A stretch of DNA of 64,000 bases from Roseateles saccharophilus (GCF_004342485.1 NZ_SMBU01000011.1:88667-152666); one strand, 5' to 3'; numbered from the stretch's first letter, positions 45,175-53,591 are shown. Notes: a model not told the origin generated them from the sequence alone. Numbers and translations are program-made.

Positions 45175-45396
45175 CTAGGCGGTGCGCCTGGACAACCAGC
45201 CCAGCGGCGAGTCCTGGGCCACCCGCGGCGATTGCGATTCGAGGAAATCGCTCGGCGGCTGGCTGCGGTATTCGCTGATGGCGCCGTCATCCAGGCAGGC
45301 GTCCAGGCCGAAAGCGGTACCCAGGTCGGCCGGATCGGGTTCGCTGCGCACGGCAGCGTCACGGCGGAAAAAACGCAGCGCTGGAACGAATCGCAT
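45175..45396 (-). CDS. Candidate 73-residue peptide of the HPr-rel-A cassette
   Basis: Starts MRFVPALRFFRR with GAGAGG eight bases upstream. It is charged and Asp/Ser/Pro-rich, has a single Cys34 in GTAFGLDACLDDG, and ends PLGWLSRRTA. Small size, good ribosome site, one Cys and position upstream of a PqqD-like protein make it a candidate precursor peptide, but the assignment is by context only. It lies 245 bases upstream of the secreted protein gene, whose promoter may lie in that gap. It could also be an unrelated small gene. Confidence 0.5.
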   Translation of the reverse strand: MRFVPALRFFRRDAAVRSEPDPADLGTAFGLDACLDDGAISEYRSQPPSDFLESQSPRVAQDSPLGWLSRRTA

Positions 45397-45477
45397 GGCA
45401 AACCTCTCGGGGTGGAGTGCCGACAACCGCATCGGCTCCGTGCGGCCAGTGTGGGGGATACATATGACAAGAAAACC

Positions 45478-45514
45478 CCCCATCTGTGAGTAAATATTGC
45501 CCCATCCGCAAATA
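45478..45514. promoter_or_regulatory. Pair of direct repeats upstream of the peptide gene
   Basis: CCCCATCTGTGAGTAAATA (45478-45496) and CCCCATCCGCAAATA (45500-45514) are related direct repeats in an AT-richer stretch. They lie about 80-120 bases upstream of the 73-residue gene (minus strand) and may bind a regulator of the cassette. The 296-base gap 45397-45692 holds nothing else clear, apart from a run of eight G. Confidence 0.35.
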
Positions 45515-45692
45515 CCACACACCTCGGGGGGGGCCGCGGCCCCAATAGGCATCGGGGTTTGTGGCCGATTTGCGTCAGCCGGCGGGCGTTGCGCGATTGC
45601 AAATCGAAGACATTGCTCCCCAGGTTTGTTGATCCAAATGGCCGCCGGTGGGATTAAGCTCCGCCCTCCGTCTGACCCCCGGGCTTTCCCGT

Positions 45693-45869
45693 ATGACTTC
45701 AGCAGTACTCAAATGGCTCGCCAATGGCGTGATCGGCCTCGTCGTGGCCGGCACGCTGGGGATGGCCCTGGCGGTCCAGTCCAGCCCGCGCGACGCCGCC
45801 TCGCTGATGCTGGCCCAGGTGGCAGCATCCGCCGATGGCGCCGCCTCGGCGCCCACCACCACCCGCTGA
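45693..45869 (+). CDS. Small exported or membrane-anchored protein, 58 residues
   Basis: Starts MTSAVLKWLANGVIGLVVAGTLGMALAVQSSPRDAAS: a signal-anchor or signal peptide at 6-28, then an Ala/Ser-rich tail of 30 residues ending SAPTTTR. It stops right at the tail of argP. No clear ribosome site is seen. Unknown family. In size and layout it resembles the 24350-24502 small exported protein. Confidence 0.45.
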   Translation: MTSAVLKWLANGVIGLVVAGTLGMALAVQSSPRDAASLMLAQVAASADGAASAPTTTR

Positions 45870-46775
45870 TCAGCCCAGGGCTTTTTGCGCTCCCTCGGCC
45901 AGGGCCTGGCCGATCTGGTCCAGCAGCGCGAAGCGCCCCTGCAACTGCCACTGGTGCCAGTACAGGGCCACATCGACACCGATCTCCGGTTTCAGCACGG
46001 TCAGCCGCCCCGCCTCGACAAAGGGCCTGACCTGGATTTCCGGCGCCACGCCCACGCCCCAGCCCATGACGGTCGCGTTCACATAGGCCTCGCTGGACGG
46101 CACGAAGCGCTCCCGCAGCCTCGGTGAGCGCACGCCAAAGGCCCGGGACACCCACTGCAGCTGGCTGTCGTCCCTGCGGTTGAAGACCAGGAAGGGCGTG
46201 TCGGCGAAGTTGCCGACATGCAGGCCGTCGGGCAGGTGTGCAGCCAGAAAGTCAGGGCTCGCTACCGCCATATAGCGCATGACGCCGAGCGCCTGCACCC
46301 GGCAGCCCTGCAGCGCCTCGGCCACCGTCGACACGCAGCCCAGCACCGCCCCCTGGCGCAGGCGGTCATGGGTGAAGTTCTGGTCGTCGACGACCAGCTC
46401 CAGCCCGTAGCCCTCGCGCAGGCCCTGCTGCACCAGACCGTCCAGCGCCGGCAGCACCCAGGTCGCCAGGCTGTCAGCATTGACCGCAATGGCCAGTCGC
46501 GACTGCGGCGCGACGCGCTCGCCCAGCTCGCGCGCCACGTCCACGCGCAGCGCCTGCAGCTGGCGCGCGAAACGCAGCAACACCTTGCCGGCTTCGGTCA
46601 GGCGCAGCGGGCGCGAGCGCACGACCAGCGGCTGGCCGACCTGGGCCTCCAGGCCGCGCAGCCGCTGCGAGACCGCGCTCTGCGTGATGGCCAGCCGCTG
46701 AGCGGCACGCTCGAAACCCTGTTCGTCGGCCAGTGCGGCCAGACAGTCGAGCGCGGCCGGATCGAACTCGTTCAT
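45870..46775 (-). CDS. argP: LysR-family regulator ArgP/LysG-like
   Basis: 301 residues. Winged helix FDPAALDCLAALADEQGFERAAQRLAITQSAVSQRLRGLEAQVGQPL is the ArgP/LysG signature, followed by LAIAVNADSLATWVLPAL and WGVGVAPEIQV. ArgP senses lysine and arginine and drives the exporter ArgO/LysE. The gene is divergent from the exporter at 46849, the arrangement of lysG/lysE and argP/argO. Confidence 0.92.
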   Translation of the reverse strand: MNEFDPAALDCLAALADEQGFERAAQRLAITQSAVSQRLRGLEAQVGQPLVVRSRPLRLTEAGKVLLRFARQLQALRVDVARELGERVAPQSRLAIAVNADSLATWVLPALDGLVQQGLREGYGLELVVDDQNFTHDRLRQGAVLGCVSTVAEALQGCRVQALGVMRYMAVASPDFLAAHLPDGLHVGNFADTPFLVFNRRDDSQLQWVSRAFGVRSPRLRERFVPSSEAYVNATVMGWGVGVAPEIQVRPFVEAGRLTVLKPEIGVDVALYWHQWQLQGRFALLDQIGQALAEGAQKALG

Positions 46776-46784
46776 AAGAACAAC

Positions 46785-46805
46785 TAATGTATTGCGAATA
46801 ATATG
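46785..46805. promoter_or_regulatory. AT-rich argP/lysE control region
   Basis: The 73-base gap between the divergent starts is the AT-richest spot near here and holds TATTGCGAATA, an imperfect inverted repeat with arms TATT/AATA typical of LysR sites. A CAGAAT (46837-46842) lies six bases before the lysE ATG. Confidence 0.4.
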
Positions 46806-46848
46806 AATGCAGCTTCTTTACAAAGGCCGGGCTGAGCAGAATCCGCGG

Positions 46849-47475
46849 ATGCACACGCCGCCCGCCACCGCCGCCGCCGTCTTCGCCCAGGGCTGGGCCA
46901 TGGGCGCCGGCCTCATCCTCGCCATCGGCGCGCAGAACGCGCTGGTGCTGCGTCAGGGCCTGAGGCGCGAGCATGTCGGCGCCGTCGTCGCGGTCTGCAC
47001 GCTGTCGGACTGGCTGCTGATCGCGCTCGGCGTCTTCGGCCTCGGCGCGCTGATCCAGGCCCGCCCATGGCTGCTGGACGCCTTCCGCTTCGGCGGCGCG
47101 GCCTTCCTGCTCGGCTATGCGCTGCTGGCGGCACGGCGCGCCTGGCGACCCATGGCGGGGCTGCAGGCCGCCGGCAGCGCGTCAAGCCTGGGCGCGACGC
47201 TGTCGGCCACCCTCGCCCTCACCTACCTCAACCCCCACGTCTACCTCGACACCGTCGTGCTGCTCGGCGGCCTGGGCGCGCGCCAGCCGGCCGGGCTGCG
47301 CGCGGCCTTCGCCGCCGGTGCCGGACTCGCATCGGCAATGTGGTTCGGGCTGCTCGGCTTTGGCGCTGTCGCCGCGGCGCCCTGGCTGCAAGGCGGCAAC
47401 ACCTGGCGCGTCATCGACGCCCTCGTCGCTTTGCTGATGGGCGGCCTGGGGTTACAACTGCTGCTCCAGCCCTAA
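46849..47475 (+). CDS. lysE: LysE/ArgO-family amino-acid exporter
   Basis: 208 residues with six membrane helices. The family opening GLILAIGAQNALVLRQGLRREHV and the central TYLNPHVYLDTVVLLG are characteristic of LysE/ArgO. Exports lysine and/or arginine by proton exchange. ATG at 46849 begins MHTPPATAAAVFAQGW; the upstream frame is untenable. Divergent from argP and 17 bases before dadA, so dadA is probably in the same transcript. Confidence 0.93.
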   Translation: MHTPPATAAAVFAQGWAMGAGLILAIGAQNALVLRQGLRREHVGAVVAVCTLSDWLLIALGVFGLGALIQARPWLLDAFRFGGAAFLLGYALLAARRAWRPMAGLQAAGSASSLGATLSATLALTYLNPHVYLDTVVLLGGLGARQPAGLRAAFAAGAGLASAMWFGLLGFGAVAAAPWLQGGNTWRVIDALVALLMGGLGLQLLLQP

Positions 47476-47492
47476 GAACTCGAAGGACAGCC

Positions 47493-48770
47493 ATGAAGAT
47501 CGTCGTTCTCGGCGCCGGCATCATCGGCATCGCCACCGCCTGGTATCTGCTGGACGAGGGGCATGAGGTCATCGTCGTCGACCGCCAGGCCGACGCCGCG
47601 CTGGAGACCAGCTTCGCCAACGGCGCGCAGATCTCGGTCAGCTTCTGCGAGCCCTGGGCCAATGCCGGCGCGCCCTTCAAGGTGGCCAGGTGGCTGCTGC
47701 GCGACGACTCGCCGCTGCTGTTCCGCCCGCGCCTGGACCCCAACCAGTGGCGCTGGGGCCTGGCCTTCCTGACACAGTGCACGACGGCCGCCTTCGAGCG
47801 CAATGTCGAGGAGCTGGTGCAGCTCGGCCGCTATTCGCACGAGGCGCTGAAGGCCCTCGTGGCCCGCACCGGCATCGAGTACGACCGGCTGGAGCGCGGC
47901 ATCCTGCACTTCTTCTCCAGCCAGGCCGATTTCGACAACGGCGCGGCCGGCGCCGAGATCATGCGCCGCCACGGCGTGGACCGCCGCGTGCTCGGCCGCG
48001 ACGAGGTGCTCAAGGTCGAGCCGGCGCTGGCCGCCTTCGGCAGCCGCATCTTCGGCGGCACCTTCACACCCAGCGATGAGAGCGGCGATGCCAAGGTCTT
48101 CACGCAGAAGCTCGCGCGCCTGTGCGCCGGACGCGGTGCGACCTTCCTGTACGAGCACGACATCCTCGACCTCCGGCGTGATGACGGTGGCGGCGTCGAG
48201 GCCGCGCGGATCGCCCACACCCGCAGCGGCGAACGCCGGCTGCTTGCAGCCGACGCCTTCGTCGCCGCGATGGGCTCCTACACGCCCGCGCTGGTACGCC
48301 CGCTCGGCGAGTTCCTGAACATCTACCCGGCCAAGGGCTATTCGGCCACGCTGCGGCTGAAGAAACCCGAGGCGGCCAGCGTCGTCAGCCTGCTGGACGA
48401 CACACGCAAGATCGCGATCTCGCGGCTGGGCGGGCACATCCGCATCGCCGGCACGGCCGAGCTGTCGGGCTTCGACCTGAACCTCGACTCGGCCACAGCC
48501 AAGGTGCGCTGCGCGGCGCTGGTGCGGCGCTACGAGGAACTCTTCCCCGGCGTGGCCGACCTCACCGAGCCCAACTACTGGACCGGCCTGCGGCCCAGCA
48601 CGCCGAACAACATCCCCTGCATCGGCCGCAGCAAGAAGGCGCGCAACCTGTGGATCAACGCCGGCCACGGCACGCTGGGCTGGACCCATGGCGCCGGCTC
48701 GGGCCATGCATTGGCCGAGCTGATCGCCGGCCGCCGGCCGGCCATGGCCTTCGGCTTCTATGGCGTCTGA
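47493..48770 (+). CDS. dadA: D-amino acid dehydrogenase
   Basis: 425 residues. A membrane-associated FAD enzyme oxidising D-amino acids (chiefly D-alanine) to 2-oxo acids. N-terminal FAD site MKIVVLGAGIIGIATAWYLLDEGHEV (G-A-G-I-I-G), then TSFANGAQISVSFCEPWANAG typical of DadA, and the C-terminal GLRPSTPNNIPCIGRSKKARNLWINAGHGTLGWTHGAGSG. GAAGGA lies upstream. No alanine racemase gene adjoins; linkage to lysE is unusual and might tie D-amino acid use to amino-acid export. Confidence 0.94.
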   Translation: MKIVVLGAGIIGIATAWYLLDEGHEVIVVDRQADAALETSFANGAQISVSFCEPWANAGAPFKVARWLLRDDSPLLFRPRLDPNQWRWGLAFLTQCTTAAFERNVEELVQLGRYSHEALKALVARTGIEYDRLERGILHFFSSQADFDNGAAGAEIMRRHGVDRRVLGRDEVLKVEPALAAFGSRIFGGTFTPSDESGDAKVFTQKLARLCAGRGATFLYEHDILDLRRDDGGGVEAARIAHTRSGERRLLAADAFVAAMGSYTPALVRPLGEFLNIYPAKGYSATLRLKKPEAASVVSLLDDTRKIAISRLGGHIRIAGTAELSGFDLNLDSATAKVRCAALVRRYEELFPGVADLTEPNYWTGLRPSTPNNIPCIGRSKKARNLWINAGHGTLGWTHGAGSGHALAELIAGRRPAMAFGFYGV

Positions 48771-51554
48771 TCAGAGCGTCTTCAGCAGCGCCTCGACCTG
48801 CTTCTGCTGCGGGAACTTGGCGCCCAGCTTGGCCAGGCCGTCCAGCTCGACCTTGGCGGCGGCCTTGTCGCCGGACTGGATCAGGATCTGCGCGAGGTTG
48901 AGGCGGTACATGGGCTGATCCGGCTGGTCGCTGACCAGCTGGCGCTGCACGCCGACGGCCTTGGCGAAGTCCTTGTCGTTGGCCAGCACCGTGGCATAGG
49001 TGTCGCGCAGCGCGCTGTCGTCGGGCTTGAGCTTCAGGCCGCGCTCGGCCAGTTCACGCGCGCCCGGCTTGCCGGCCTTGCTGCGCAGCCAGGCCACGTT
49101 GTTGATGAAGGGGATGGCGTCGGGGCTGCGCTTGAGCAGGGCCTCGTAGCGCGTCAGCGCGCCGTCCATGTCGCCACGCGCCAGCGTCACGTCGGCCGCG
49201 GCCACGGCGAAGCCGGCGTCCTGCGGATGGGCCGCCTGCCACTGGGTCTCGAAGGCCAGCGCCTCGTCGCGCTTCTTCGCGGCCAGCAGCATCGCGAACA
49301 GGCGCGGTGCGGCGTCGTTGGGTTCGCGCAGCGCGGCAGCCTTGCGCAGCGCGGCGATGGCCGCATCGAAATGCTGGCGGCCGGCCTCGATGTCGGCCTC
49401 GGCGATCAGCGCATAGGCCTCCTGCGGGTTCTTCTTCTGGCGCTCGTGCAGCGCGGCCAGCGCCTCGTCGACATGGCCCTGGCGCACCGCGAGCTGGATC
49501 AGCATGCGCTGGGACACGACGGAGGCGGGCTCGGCCTCCAGCGCGCGCTTGACCTCGCGCTCGGCGCCGGCGTAGTCCTGCTCGATGAAGCGCAGCTGGG
49601 CCAGGCCCAGCCAGCCGGTCGCGCGCGACGGCGCCAGCGCCGTGAGCTGGGTGTAGGTCTTGCCGGCCTGGCCCCTGTTGCCGGACGCGAGCTGGGTGCG
49701 CGCCAGGCGCTCCAGCAGGTCGGGGTTCTGCGGCAGCGCGGCCGCGGCCTCCTGCGCGGCCTGGGCCGCACCGGCGGTGTCACCCAGGCGCAGCTTCTGG
49801 TCGATCAGCGCCAGCCGCAGCCCGGCCTCGGTGGGCTCGGCGCGCACGCCGGCTGCCAGCACCTCGGTGACGCGTTCGGGCGGCGCCTTGGTCTGCAGCA
49901 GCAGTTCGGCCAGCGCCAGGCGCGCCTGCGGCGCATGCGCCTGGCTCGCGACGAAGCCCTCCAGGCGCTTGATGGCCGCATCGTTGCGGCCGGCCTGGAT
50001 GTCGATGGCGACCAGGCCGAGCACGGCCGGCAGATAGCCGGCATCGGCCTTCAGCGCGGCCTCGAAGGCGGCCTGGGCGGCGGCCGTGTCCTTGCGCGCC
50101 AGGTCGATGCGGCCGCGCAGGCCGTCGGGCACCGGGCTGCCCTGCATCTTGGGTGCGAGCTTGTCGATGGCGGCCAGCGCGGCGGGCAGGTCACCGCGGC
50201 GCGTCAGCGCGTTGATCAGCATCAGGTCGTAGTTGCTGCCGGCCGTGTCCTTGGCCGCGATGTCGCGCAGCTGGTTCAGCGCCGCATCGGCCTTGGCCTT
50301 GGACGCACCACCGCCGACGGTGTCACGCGCGATGACCGACAGCGCCAGCGCAGCGCTGGTCTTGGGGTCGTCGGGGCGCAGCTTGGCGGCGGCGGCGAAG
50401 GCCTGGTCGGCCGCCTCGAAATTACCCTGCATCAGCTGGGCCTTGCCGGCCAGCAACAGGCTCTCAGCGTCGGCCTTGCCGCTGTCCAGCAGCGGGCGCA
50501 GCGCCTCCAGCGTCTTGGCCGGCGCGCGGCGCTGCAGTTGCAGGCTGGCGTACTGGCGGCGCAGCGCCAGGTCCGTGGGCGCCAGCTTGAGCGCCTGGTT
50601 CAGCAGGTTCTCCGCATCGGCCAGCTCGCCGAGCTGCTGGTGGGCACCCGAGGCCAGGCGCAGCAGCGGCAGGTAGTTGGGCATCAGCTTGAGCAGCGGC
50701 AGCGCCAGCTCGCGGGCCTTGGCGGCGTCGCCCTTGGCCAGCGCGAGCTGGGCCTGCAGGAAGCGGCCCTGCGGCTTCTTCGCCAGCCCCGGCGGCATCT
50801 CGGCGACCAGCCTGGTCGCGACGTCGAGCTTCTGGCGGCCGAAGGCCAGGCGCACGAGCAGGGAGCGGGCGTCGTAGCTGCCCGGCTCCACCTCCAGCAC
50901 CCGGCTCAGCACCGGCTCGGCGGCCTCGGGCTTGCCACTCGCGAGCAGCACCTCGGCCTTCAGCAGCAGGGCCTTGGCGGCCTTGGGGTTGCGCGTCAGC
51001 AGCTCGTCCAGCGCGGCCAGGGCCTCGTCGGGCAGGTTGGCGGCCAGCTTGGTGCGCGCGTTGACGATGACGGCGCCCTCGGCATCGGGTGTCAGCTGCA
51101 GCGCGCGCGCGGCGGCGACCTTGGCATCGGGCACATTGCCCTGGCTCAGATAGGCCAGCGCCAGCTGCTGCTGCAGCCCGGACATGGCCTGCGGGTCGGC
51201 CAGGCTCTGGTCGCCGAACTCGCCGATGACTTTGTGCGACTGGCCCGAGTTCAGCAGCGTCTCGGCCAGCAACGGGATCAGCTCGTCGCGCGGCGCGCCC
51301 AGCTCCTGCGCCCGGCGCAGCTCGATCTCGGCACCGGCCATGTCGCCCCCCTCCAGCAGCGCCTTGCCCAGCCACAGCCGGCCCTGCACGCTGTCGGGGT
51401 TCTGCTGCAGCAGGTTCTTCAGCTCGATGGCGGCGCCGGCGGCATCCTTCTGCTCCAGGTGCTTGCGCGCGGCGGCGAGCAGGTCCTGCTCGGAGCGTTG
51501 GCCACAGGCAGCCAGGGCGGCAAGCAGGATGAGGGCGAGGGCGCGCGATTTCAT
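48771..51554 (-). CDS. prsT: TPR-repeat lipoprotein of exosortase/PEP-CTERM systems
   Basis: 927 residues. Lipoprotein signal LAALAAC (Cys17), then about 20 or more tetratricopeptide repeats from residue 22 to the end (AAARKHLEQKDAAGAAIELKNLLQQNPDS is the first, with the characteristic N-L-L-Q-Q-N-P). The length and opening match PrsT, the TPR protein catalogued with exosortase XrtA/PEP-CTERM loci, where it probably helps exopolysaccharide assembly. Here no exosortase, PEP-CTERM or polysaccharide gene is within view; it stands alone beside dadA (same end position plus one) and divergent from an Hsp70 homologue. Confidence 0.85.
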   Translation of the reverse strand: MKSRALALILLAALAACGQRSEQDLLAAARKHLEQKDAAGAAIELKNLLQQNPDSVQGRLWLGKALLEGGDMAGAEIELRRAQELGAPRDELIPLLAETLLNSGQSHKVIGEFGDQSLADPQAMSGLQQQLALAYLSQGNVPDAKVAAARALQLTPDAEGAVIVNARTKLAANLPDEALAALDELLTRNPKAAKALLLKAEVLLASGKPEAAEPVLSRVLEVEPGSYDARSLLVRLAFGRQKLDVATRLVAEMPPGLAKKPQGRFLQAQLALAKGDAAKARELALPLLKLMPNYLPLLRLASGAHQQLGELADAENLLNQALKLAPTDLALRRQYASLQLQRRAPAKTLEALRPLLDSGKADAESLLLAGKAQLMQGNFEAADQAFAAAAKLRPDDPKTSAALALSVIARDTVGGGASKAKADAALNQLRDIAAKDTAGSNYDLMLINALTRRGDLPAALAAIDKLAPKMQGSPVPDGLRGRIDLARKDTAAAQAAFEAALKADAGYLPAVLGLVAIDIQAGRNDAAIKRLEGFVASQAHAPQARLALAELLLQTKAPPERVTEVLAAGVRAEPTEAGLRLALIDQKLRLGDTAGAAQAAQEAAAALPQNPDLLERLARTQLASGNRGQAGKTYTQLTALAPSRATGWLGLAQLRFIEQDYAGAEREVKRALEAEPASVVSQRMLIQLAVRQGHVDEALAALHERQKKNPQEAYALIAEADIEAGRQHFDAAIAALRKAAALREPNDAAPRLFAMLLAAKKRDEALAFETQWQAAHPQDAGFAVAAADVTLARGDMDGALTRYEALLKRSPDAIPFINNVAWLRSKAGKPGARELAERGLKLKPDDSALRDTYATVLANDKDFAKAVGVQRQLVSDQPDQPMYRLNLAQILIQSGDKAAAKVELDGLAKLGAKFPQQKQVEALLKTL

Positions 51555-51563
51555 GGGGTCTCC

Positions 51564-51591
51564 TTGTCGGCGCGGATTGTGTTCCTAGAAT
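51564..51591 (+). promoter_or_regulatory. Sigma-70 promoter for the Hsp70-like gene
   Basis: TTGTCG (51564-51569), a 16-base spacer, TAGAAT (51586-51591). It lies in the divergent gap between prsT and the Hsp70-like gene, 43 bases before the latter start. A GC-rich stem (CCGGCCCT/AGGGCTGG) follows. Confidence 0.5.
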
Positions 51592-51634
51592 CCCGGCCCT
51601 TTCTCAGGGCTGGCCCCAGGGCCGGCAAGTTGTC

Positions 51635-52924
51635 ATGAGCACTTCGCCCAGTTTCTGCGCCATCGATTTCGGCACGTCGAATTCGGCGGTCGCCGTGCCC
51701 GATGGCGCGGGCACGATGCGCCTAGTCGAGCTCGAGCCCGGCCAGCGCACGATGCCCACGGCCGTCTTCTATTTCACCGAGGGCCGCCACGATGCCGACG
51801 GCCCGCCGCGCGCCTTCGGCCGCGCCGCCGTGGCCGCCTATGTCGAGGGCCACGACGGCCGGCTGATGCGCTCGATGAAGAGCATCCTCGGCTCCAGCCT
51901 CATCGACCAGACCACCGACGTCGGCGGCGGGCGCGGCGCCAAGTATTCGGACATCGTCTCCGGTTACCTGAAGCGGCTGCGTCGCCTGGCCGGCGAGCCC
52001 TCGCGTGCCGTGCTGGGCCGGCCGGTGTTCTTCGTCGACGGCGAGCCCGAGCGCGACGCGGCCGCCCAGGCCCAGCTCGAGGCCTGCGCCCGCGCGGTGG
52101 GCTTCATCGACGTGCAGTTCCAGTACGAGCCCATCGCCGCGGCCTTCGACTTCGAGCAGCAGGCCATCCGCGAAGGCCGGGGCGAGCAGATCGTGCTGGT
52201 GGCCGACATCGGCGGCGGCACCAGCGACTTCTCCATCGTGCGCGTCGGCCCCGAGCGCGCGCGGCGCCTGGCACGCCGCGACGACATCTTGGCCAGCCAC
52301 GGCGTGCACATCGCCGGCACCGACTTCGACCGCCACATCGAGCTGGCCGGCCTGCTGCAGGAATTCGGCTACCGCGCCACCGGTCCGAGCGGCCGCGAGC
52401 TGCCCAGCGGCATCTACTTCGACCTCGCCACCTGGCACCTCATCAACACCTGCTATGCGCCGCTGCGTGTGGCCGAATGGCGCGGCATGAAGAGCTGGTT
52501 CGGCGACGTGCGCCAGCACGCACGGCTGATGACGGTACTGGAGGAACGCCTGGGCCACGAGCTGGCCGCGCGCGCCGAGGGCGCCAAGATCGCCGTCTCC
52601 GGCGGCGCCGACACGACGGTGGACCTGAGCCATGTCGAGCCCGGCCTGGTGCTGGCGCTGAGCGAGAAGACCGCCGTGGACGCGCTGCGTGCCGACCTCG
52701 ACCGCATCATCGCGACGGCCCACGAGACGGTGGCGCAGGCCGGCCTTCGCCCTCAGCAGATCGACGCCCTCTACTTCACCGGCGGCTCCACGGGCCTGCG
52801 CCTGCTGGTGGACGGCATGGCCGCGGGCTTCCCCGCCGCCGCGCGCGTCACCGGCGACCGCTTTGCTTCGGTCGCGACCGGCCTGGGCCTGCACGCCCAG
52901 CGGCTGTTTGCGGCAGCGCATTGA
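51635..52924 (+). CDS. Hsp70-like ATPase (YegD group)
   Basis: 429 residues: an actin-type ATPase with the phosphate-1 loop FCAIDFGTSNSAVAV, LGRPVFF, a connecting EPIAAAFDFEQQAI, phosphate-2 DIGGGTSDFSIVRVG, and adenosine motif YFTGGSTGLRLL. It lacks the substrate-binding lid of DnaK, as YegD homologues do. Function is unknown; perhaps a specialised chaperone. Monocistronic with its own promoter. Its last 77 bases are overlapped by the convergent UPF0149 gene. Confidence 0.92.
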   Translation: MSTSPSFCAIDFGTSNSAVAVPDGAGTMRLVELEPGQRTMPTAVFYFTEGRHDADGPPRAFGRAAVAAYVEGHDGRLMRSMKSILGSSLIDQTTDVGGGRGAKYSDIVSGYLKRLRRLAGEPSRAVLGRPVFFVDGEPERDAAAQAQLEACARAVGFIDVQFQYEPIAAAFDFEQQAIREGRGEQIVLVADIGGGTSDFSIVRVGPERARRLARRDDILASHGVHIAGTDFDRHIELAGLLQEFGYRATGPSGRELPSGIYFDLATWHLINTCYAPLRVAEWRGMKSWFGDVRQHARLMTVLEERLGHELAARAEGAKIAVSGGADTTVDLSHVEPGLVLALSEKTAVDALRADLDRIIATAHETVAQAGLRPQQIDALYFTGGSTGLRLLVDGMAAGFPAAARVTGDRFASVATGLGLHAQRLFAAAH

Positions 52925-53591
52925 CGCCCCCACGGCCGGGCTCGCCCGGCCTGCCCCCTGCGGGGGCGCGGTCCCCTTGGGAGCGGCCCGGCGGCGCCCT
53001 GACCGGCCGCGACACGTCGGCCAGCATCAGCACCGCGCTGACCAGGCCTTCCACGGCCTCCTCCAGGTCGGCCGGCGGCTCCAGCGACTCGATCTCCTCC
53101 AGCAGCGCGTCGGCGTCCTCGAGGTCGTCCGGGTCCAGGTGCAGATAGAGGGCCGCCAACGGCTCCAGCAGCGCCTCCTCGGGCAGGCGCAGCAGCGCCG
53201 GGTGGGCGTCCAGCGCATGCGCGAAGCCGGCCACCCAGGGCAGCAGGGTCTCGCTCGGTTCGGCATCGTCGTCGAGCTCGAAGATCCAGGGGTCGAACCA
53301 CTGGCGGCCGGCGATGGCGACGTTCAACTCCTTGTGGCGGCGGCGCAGCAGGGCCAGCAGTTCGTCGTCGACGCGCGCCGGCGTCGGCCGGCCCTCGCTG
53401 TCGAGGATGGGCGGCAGCCAGGCGGCCAGCGGCACCGGCTCGGGCTGCAGCAGCACGCCGCAGAGGTAGCCGTCCAGCATGCTCACGTCCAGCGGCTCCA
53501 GCGGCGCCGGCAGCGCGTCCAGCAGGGCCTGCAGGCGCTCCAGATCGGCTTCGGACAGGGCTTCGGGGGCGCGGTGCTGGGGGCTGGGCAT
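52848..53591 (-). CDS. UPF0149 (YecA-type) family protein with long C-terminal tail
   Basis: 247 residues. Residues 1-197 fit UPF0149: SEADLERLQALLDALPAPLEPLDVSMLDGYLCGVLLQPEPVPLAAWLPPI, WFDPWIFELDDDAEPSETLLPWVAGFAHALDAHPALL and the helical end. From about residue 198 the frame runs through a GC-rich repeat (52925-52990) and into the antisense of the Hsp70-like gene end, giving a low-complexity Arg/Gly/Pro-rich tail unlike family members. The ancestral stop was probably lost. The family has no established role. Confidence 0.85.
   Translation of the reverse strand: MPSPQHRAPEALSEADLERLQALLDALPAPLEPLDVSMLDGYLCGVLLQPEPVPLAAWLPPILDSEGRPTPARVDDELLALLRRRHKELNVAIAGRQWFDPWIFELDDDAEPSETLLPWVAGFAHALDAHPALLRLPEEALLEPLAALYLHLDPDDLEDADALLEEIESLEPPADLEEAVEGLVSAVLMLADVSRPVRAPPGRSQGDRAPAGGRPGEPGRGGVNALPQTAAGRAGPGRSRPKQSGRR
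52925..52990. repeat. Intergenic repeat with GCCCCCTGCGGGGGC core (copy E)
   Basis: The core palindrome at 52953-52967 is followed by CTTGGGAGCGGCCCGGCGGCG, the same ending as in the other repeats. It now lies within the coding frame of the UPF0149 gene on the minus strand. Confidence 0.55.
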
